This document shows positions 58,455 through 64,000 of a DNA stretch of 64,000 bases, in pieces (within the stretch, counting starts at the first letter, position 1; the number at the start of each line of letters is the position of its first letter). Origin of the DNA: Margaritispora aquatica (lineage: Eukaryota > Ascomycota > Leotiomycetes > Helotiales > Discinellaceae); assembly GCA_007644065.1 (NCBI GenBank), contig VJWN01000010.1, positions 1,488,001-1,552,000 of the forward strand, read 5' to 3'. The notes beneath the pieces are model-generated. The model was not told the origin of the DNA. It did no database searches and saw nothing but the letters and a program-made list of their open reading frames with translations. The position numbers and the translations under genes are program-made.

Positions 58455-59549
58455 GCAGTGTTAATATGACGCCTTGCTCCGTGTTCTCAGTCATATTGAG
58501 TTCGGTGTCTTGGTTGACGAAAAGATCTCTTCTTCACACGATATCATAAAACGACATTAACGATACGACATATTCGAACGGGCTTGGTCTCCTTGTTTAC
58601 TTTTCGCCTTTCATATCTACGGATGTTTACACTTGGCTCTGCTTGCGTCCCGTCAAAGTCACCTCGGGCATCATTCTGGCTCTTGTATTGACTGTACTTC
58701 CGCTCTTCCAACGAAAGTCAGCTGCGATATTTCTTCTTGTACTTTACCAACATTTTCTTCGGCAACCTATTCTGCCATTACGGATCATCCTACGCTGAAG
58801 ACGGTTTGTTGTCTCTAGTGTCTTGGACACATCATGGTTACGGTTTTGCATCTTGTTGTCCTGGCATGGCCATTGTTGTCTTCGGATCGCATAGCTATTT
58901 TACCTCGACCACTGTGCAAATCACAGTTGCGTGGATGTATAGTATTGCCTTATTCTCCTTATTGTTTGATGTAAGGTGCAACACGTATGACGGAGGTGTT
59001 ATCTGCATTCATCCTGCCATTTGCAGAGTTTGATGTGGCGAAGGAGGAACCGCTATTACGCTGACATGTTTCTTCTGGCTCCCGTGCTTGTACCCAAATC
59101 AAACCCAAGACAAACTTTGTTATCTAGTCACTCATTAAGAAATAAAATGGCGTTACCATATTCATTGCGTCCTTAAGTCTGCTTTGATATTGTTCTTTTT
59201 CTGTGCTTGTGACTGCGTTCTCGTTGAATCTAGCTTTAGAGTCTGAGATTGCTTTGGTCTATGCCTAACAACCTAAGAGCAGGGATGTCATTAGACCAAA
59301 GCCTGATTGTGATTGCTAGGAGAAAGCGTTAATCCTGCTTCTTGATGAAATCATAAAGATAGAGACTCTTTAAGCCATGCAAGTACATCTGATGAGCTAT
59401 CGACCCCACTGGTCATTGCTGCCAAATCCATACGCCAAGTGCAGCAAAGTTGATGCCCCTTTGAGCCAACGCAAACATTCACTCGTGTAACCATAATTTC
59501 GTAAAAATGCACCCAAATATCATCCTGCCTTGCAACTGTCGCGCACCCA
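58455..59549. other. Convergent 3' region
   Basis: 1.1 kb between converging PUF and KPWE-protein genes, probably mostly the long 3'UTR of the PUF mRNA. No gene seen. Confidence 0.5.
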
Positions 59550-60429
59550 TCACTGAGCCATTTTCGATTTCTTGGCACCATCCAGTACCTCGTCCAAATT
59601 GCTAGCTGGCAACAACTCCTCTTCCTCCTCCTCTGGCAGTTCCTGCGCAATATACACATCTCTCCGATCACCAAACGTGCCTTCCGTCGTGGACGGCAGC
59701 TCCTTCTCCCATGGTTTCTTGCGCCTAGGTAGTGTGGGTGTCGAGGATTGGCCTGTCAGCACCGTGTCTGGAATGTCCATTATTCCTGGAATGGGAGCGC
59801 CGGATTGGATGAGCGCGATTATCTCTTGGAAGTTTGCCGGGTGGGGTGGTGGTGCTTGTGCTTGTGATTGTGTGGAGGAGGGTGGGTTTGTTGGGGTGGG
59901 AGTATCGGTTGAGGGGTTCTTGGTGTTGGTTTTGTCTGATGGAGTGGAGGTTGCTGTGGTTGTGTTGGTGTTTGCTGAGGAGAGGGATTCTGGTTGAACA
60001 CGAGCAATTTGAGGTTTACTCGCGAGATACTCTTTGTAGGCATTAAAGTCTATGGGAATGTTCTTCTTCCGTGACATGTAGAAGCATTGGGCTCGGAGAG
60101 TGAGGTCTGTGATTTGAGATGGGTTGGTAGATGGACTTGGACCGAGGATTGCTGATAGTCCACCCTGTTGCAGAGTAAGTTTTCATACGAAGGATTCGGA
60201 TTTTGGAAATGAAAATAACGAAGTCAATTTCGCCAACGAGAGGATTATAGACAATTCTAGCCACAAAATTTGGTCGTTTGCTTGTTTACTAAACCAGATT
60301 GACGAGGCTGACAGTTCGGAAGAAGCACAATTTTCTTACCTGAAACTCTTTATCTGACTCCCATGAGTAAGTTTCCAGCTGCCGGAAGACATCTTTCGCA
60401 TCACCACCATATATGCTCTCATTTGACAT
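59550..60429 (-). CDS. KPWE-domain protein, Pex39-type peroxin candidate
   Basis: Two exons, 60429-60340 and 60164-59550, with a 175-bp phase-0 intron; 234 residues. The N-terminus MSNESIYGGDAKDVFRQLET is followed across the intron by GGLSAILGPSPS, LRAQCFYMSRKKNIPIDFNA and YKEYLAS. After a Thr/Pro-rich linker comes ANFQEIIALIQSGAPIPGIM, DIPDTV, then PRRKKPWEKE. The block 'F-x-E-(I/V)...I-x-x-G-x-x-(I/V)-P-G-I ... KPWE' is the KPWE domain also found in Pex14. Small KPWE proteins (Pex39 in yeast and human) have been linked to Pex7-dependent PTS2 import. The assignment rests on this motif and the small size. It ends in an acidic tail (ELPEEEEEELL). Confidence 0.82.
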
Positions 60430-60762
60430 CTTTTCGTTGGTTGCAGCAAGCTCAGAGGGGTTTCATGAACTTCTAGCCATCAGCCTCGGCCGAGGACAAG
60501 CTCGTAACTGAATCTGCGTCTATGGTCCAATAAGGTGACCAGAATAGCCGAGGAAGTTTTGGCGCCCCAGCCTTTTACATTGATTTAGCTTCATTCTGTG
60601 AAATCCACACAAACTTCCTTCCCTTCTAAACATTTCCCTTTTTTCATTTTACGACATCGTGTTACGGCTCCTCTCGAGCCTACCAAGCCTTTACGCTTTC
60701 TTCCTTTTGATCAATCAACATACTACGAGCTCGCTGCGTGCTGATCGCAGCCTGACGGTGAG
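60430..60762. other. Divergent promoter region
   Basis: 333 bp between the divergently transcribed KPWE-protein and Scd6/LSM14 genes; pyrimidine-rich near the Scd6 start. Presumably a shared bidirectional promoter. Confidence 0.55.
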
Positions 60763-62766
60763 ATGGCAGAATACATCGGGTTAGTCGCAGCTGGAGGTAG
60801 CTTTTGCAGAGCTGTAATACTGACGTTCTTGGTAACTAGTGCGCGGATATCTCTGATATCAAAAGCAGATATTCGGTAGGAACAATCTGCGGATGGTCAG
60901 CGAGGCATTGGGACTGACGGCGAGCAAGATATGTCGGCACTCTTCACAAGATCAACTCGACAGACGCGACGGTCGCGCTTGAGAATGTCACATCTTTTGG
61001 TACGGAGGGGCGAAAGGATAATCCAGCAGAGGAGATTGGACCTATGTCTGGCACATACGACTACATCGTGTTTCGCGGTTCAGATGTAAAGGACTTGAGG
61101 ATCGATGAGGTACCTGCTGTGAAAGAAACCCCTCCACCACCACCGAATGATCCGGCAATTCTTCAAGGAGTAAGTCTTTACGTCTCTTTCAAACCTGCGT
61201 TGCCATTGCGCAGTCTTCAGCTGTGTATGATGAAAAATTCCGGATGTTAACTCAGTATACCTCCGAGAGCGCAAAACCGTGTGGAGATTTCCGTTGCCTT
61301 CCTTCTGACACAAGAACCATTACTCTAAGCATTTGATCACGATTGTGTGGAGGACACCTGCTAATAGGTCTTGGATTTAGTACGCTCGCCCACCCCCACA
61401 AGCTGAACCACAACGCCAACAACCAATCACCCAGCAAGCCCCTCCCCAAGGTCCCCAGCAGGTTCAGTCTCCACAAGGAGGACCTCCGTTCCCGCACCAC
61501 GCTCAGTACCCACCTCCATTCTATCCACCTCCTCAGGGATGGGGTCGGGGAGGACCTCCACCTGGCCCTGGCGGCTTCCCTCCGATGCCATATGGTGGTC
61601 AACCTTGGTATCCAGGTCCAGGTCAAGGTCAAGGATTTCCTCCAGGACCTTTCCCACCATCTCCATATGGTTATCCACCAGGACCTCCTGGCCATTTCCA
61701 ACATGGACCACCACCACCACAGCAACAACAACCCCCAAAGCCATCTCCCATCGGTCCCAGTGGAAGCAAGACCACTCCGCCTGCAGTTCAGCCCACCGAG
61801 AAACCGATTGAAAAAGCTGCTGCCTCCAAAGTTGTTCCAAAGACAACTGAATCAACTACTTCTGAACCAAAGGGTCCCACTCCACCTGTCGATTCAAAAC
61901 CATCACCTTCTGAGGTTGCAGTTGCAGCAGCTCAAGTCCCTGCCGCTACAAGAGCAGCTGCAGAAAATGCTACAAGCACTTCAAATCGCGTTGCTCCTGC
62001 GTTACCCCGCTCAGGTCAACCTGTTGCATCTTCTCCAAAACCTGTTGTACCAAAACAATTCTCTTCAGCTCCTGGACCCTCTGTCAGCCAGCCAGATAAA
62101 TTGACTGCTGCAACCCAAGCCGCTACTGCTGCTGTGGCTGCTGCCATGGCGAAGATGCCTCCAGTGTCTCGAGAGAATGGAAATGCGTTGGAGGACTTGA
62201 CCAACAAGGTGCAGCAAATGAGAACAACTGATCGTGCAGTTCGTGCGCCAGCTCAGCCAGGTCGTGGTGCTGGTTTCAGCAGAGGCCCTCGTGGCGGTGC
62301 TCGAGGTGGTCTCCGTGGTGCAAATCCTGCTCCTACCGTCGAGCTTCCCGGATCAGACTTTGATTTTGACTCCGCAAATGCCAAGTTCAACAAGGAAGAC
62401 TTGGTCAAGGAGGCAATCGCTGGTTCTCCTCTTGTTGAGACTGACTCAGCTGCGTCACCTACGGAACCAACCACTACATCTGTTTACAATAAAGCTTCTT
62501 CATTCTTTGACAACATCTCCAGTGATAGCAAGGACCGAATGGAAGCCGCGAACACTAGAGGCGGTCGCGTATGGAGAGGTGAAGAGCAAAAGAAGAACGT
62601 CCAGACTTTCGGTGAAGGGAGTGTAGATAATGGATATCGCGGAGGATATCGTGGAGGTCGTGGACGGGGTCGCGGCCGTGGTGGATACAGAGGACGAGGT
62701 TACAGCGGTAATGGTCAACCTCGTGGTGGCTCAGGCTATCAAGGCAACGCTGAGACTGCCACATAA
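60763..62766 (+). CDS. SCD6: Scd6/LSM14-family mRNA decapping and translation regulator
   Basis: Four exons, 60763-60779 (17 bp), 60840-60875 (36 bp), 60929-61169 and 61381-62766; introns 60, 53 and 211 bp; phases close; 559 residues. The LSm14 domain covers about residues 1-85: MAEYIGARISLISKADIRYV, GTLHKINSTDATVALENVTS, FGTEGRKDNPAEEI, YDYIVFRGSDVKDLRI. A long Pro/Gln/Gly-rich region follows. The FDF motif is GSDFDFDSANAKFNKEDLV, the TFG box is VQTFGEGSVDNG, and the C-terminus is an RGG/GYRGGRGRGRG region. Known members bind Dhh1/DDX6 via FDF and repress eIF4G-dependent translation in P-bodies. Two tiny 5' exons within the LSm fold are unusual but frame-perfect. Confidence 0.94.
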
Positions 62767-64000
62767 TTGTTGACCATCTGGACGCCAAAACGCATCATAT
62801 CTTGATTGCGATGTACCAACATTTCGATTCTCGGATTGCTTATCTGGTTACTTGAGAGACAATCTCGCCTCTGTCATTACGCTTTCCTTCGGCTTTGCAT
62901 GGAGGTCACAGGTGTCGAACGGTTGGTGGATGTTTGTGTGTGTGTGTGTTATGTTTACCTTTTTTTTTCTCCGGTGTATCACCAGGATCCTGGGCTGGAA
63001 TGAGTCTAAGACTTTGAATGCTTGATCGGCGAGTCAGCAATATGATATTGCGGTTTACGACCATGAAAAGGGCCGGAAGAAAAACATTGCGATTTGCTTT
63101 TCCTTGTTTCTTGCGTTGTGGGGAGCCTTTTCGAGGACTAGAGGTGCCTTGATACCTTAGTGGAATACTTCATACTGGCGTTAGGCTCACAGGGTGGTAT
63201 TTGCAGCAGATCGAGCTTGGCTTGTTCAATTATCGCCCTTTTGCTCGGTCTACTTCGCGGGGTCATTTGTTTGCTTTGGTCAACGGCGCATCCTTCCTTG
63301 TCTGGTGAATGGATATCTGGCTCTGGGTGGTTGGCACTGGGTAAATGTTGCCGGAGCTCGGCTTGACGATACGGCCGGATAAGATCAGATCAGATGACTT
63401 GATGCACGGAAATGCAACGATGGGTGAGCGATGGTTGATAAGATGGTTAAATAATGGTGGTATGGTGTGGGTTTGAGGGACACAAGGGCTAGATACTGCA
63501 ACGCTTGTGAGAATTAAAGAACCTTCAAACCACTTCTCTGTCTGGCATTTATGGTGCGCTTTCTTACTTCGGATGTTCGTCAGTTTCAAGTGCTTTGTCC
63601 TTTGCCTAGGAAAGCACATCTATTTACAATCTCTTAATGACGGTCGATACAGTCTGACTTTACAATCAATACTCGAGCCTGTGTTGGGGCTCGTGCTTGA
63701 CATTGAACTAGAGACAGTGCGAGATCTTTCCTACATTGTGAGTCCTCCAGTAACATCAGTTGATCAATGCTTAATCACTTCCCATGTCTTGAACCGCTTC
63801 ATAACAATCATGGAATTTTTTACTTTCATCCTTCGAATCTTGGGCAGAAAGTGGGCTTCAAGCTTACGATAAATATATGTCGCATTTTCTTGCCATTCGA
63901 CTTTACGTGATGTAGGTAAAAACAGCAAGCTTTCATTTCATGCATTCATTAAAAGTATTTATCTTATTATCATTCAATTAGCTACCATTCTCAAATCAAT
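62767..64000. other. 3' region of Scd6 gene and unassigned sequence
   Basis: 1.2 kb to the right edge without a supported gene. A (TG)n run at about 62934-62949 lies in the presumed 3'UTR. ORFs at 63160-63382 and 63507-63872 have no recognisable features; the latter ends in AT-rich sequence. Confidence 0.5.

Noticed and set aside
61343..62104. 253-codon ORF in another frame, and minus-strand ORFs, over the Scd6 gene
   Set aside because: They are shadows of the Pro/Gln-rich low-complexity coding region; the FDF, TFG and RGG motifs fix the true frame.
1..64000. CRISPR arrays, phage genes, bacterial operons, rRNA genes
   Set aside because: None present; spaced repeats of CRISPR type, Shine-Dalgarno-led operons and rRNA signatures are all absent, as expected of fungal nuclear DNA.

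Overview
This window is nuclear DNA of a filamentous ascomycete (Pezizomycotina). The genes carry many short GT-AG introns (about 45-175 bp) with CTAAC/CTGAC-type branch sites. The families are typical of that group: Zn2Cys6 and fungal_trans_2 regulators, a rhodopsin-like seven-helix membrane protein, berberine-bridge (BBE)-type FAD oxidases, an extracellular intradiol dioxygenase and an expanded family of small BTB proteins. The expanded BTB family hints at a Leotiomycetes/Helotiales-like genome, but that placement is an inference. There is no prokaryotic or organellar signal. Exon structures were worked out by hand from splice sites plus frame continuity; where stated, every phase closes.

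Layout. (1) 0-15.9 kb is an accessory block. It holds a cysteine-rich membrane protein running off the left edge, a Zn2Cys6 regulator, a saccharopine-dehydrogenase-like reductase, a broken reductase-domain fragment of a PKS-NRPS/NRPS-like enzyme, a broken glutathione peroxidase, a short-chain dehydrogenase, a second fungal regulator with a frame problem, and an NmrA-like protein. It reads like a decayed secondary-metabolism locus. (2) 16.1-20.7 kb holds a secreted glycoprotein of unknown function and a protein with an NCQNF papain-fold/LRAT-like core. (3) 22.5-28 kb holds three small genes each with an N-terminal Myb/SANT-like module; the third carries a long hairpin in its first intron. (4) 28.4-40.1 kb is a tandem array of six BTB/POZ genes, all on the minus strand: two intact, two with a single in-frame stop, and two degraded relics. 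A GPI-type surface protein gene sits inside the array. (5) 40.6-46.4 kb holds an FAD/BBE oxidase, a rhodopsin-like membrane protein with one GC-AG intron and one unexplained acceptor, and an intradiol dioxygenase with an in-frame stop near its N-terminus. (6) 48-62.8 kb is a conserved housekeeping block: an unknown coiled-coil protein, a GFA/CENP-V-like protein, a tail-anchored acyl-CoA-binding protein (Atg37-like), an RNase III, mitoribosomal protein mS33, a PUF RNA-binding protein, a KPWE-domain (Pex39-type) protein and an Scd6/LSM14 protein.

Functional links. The right block is rich in RNA regulators (RNase III, PUF, Scd6) and has two peroxisome-linked proteins; these are ordinary neighbours, not an obvious operon-like system. 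The left and middle blocks are dominated by gene decay and tandem expansion. The most unusual observations are the BTB array with its shared C-x-x-H tail, the dead R domain next to a pathway-type regulator, and the intronic hairpin.
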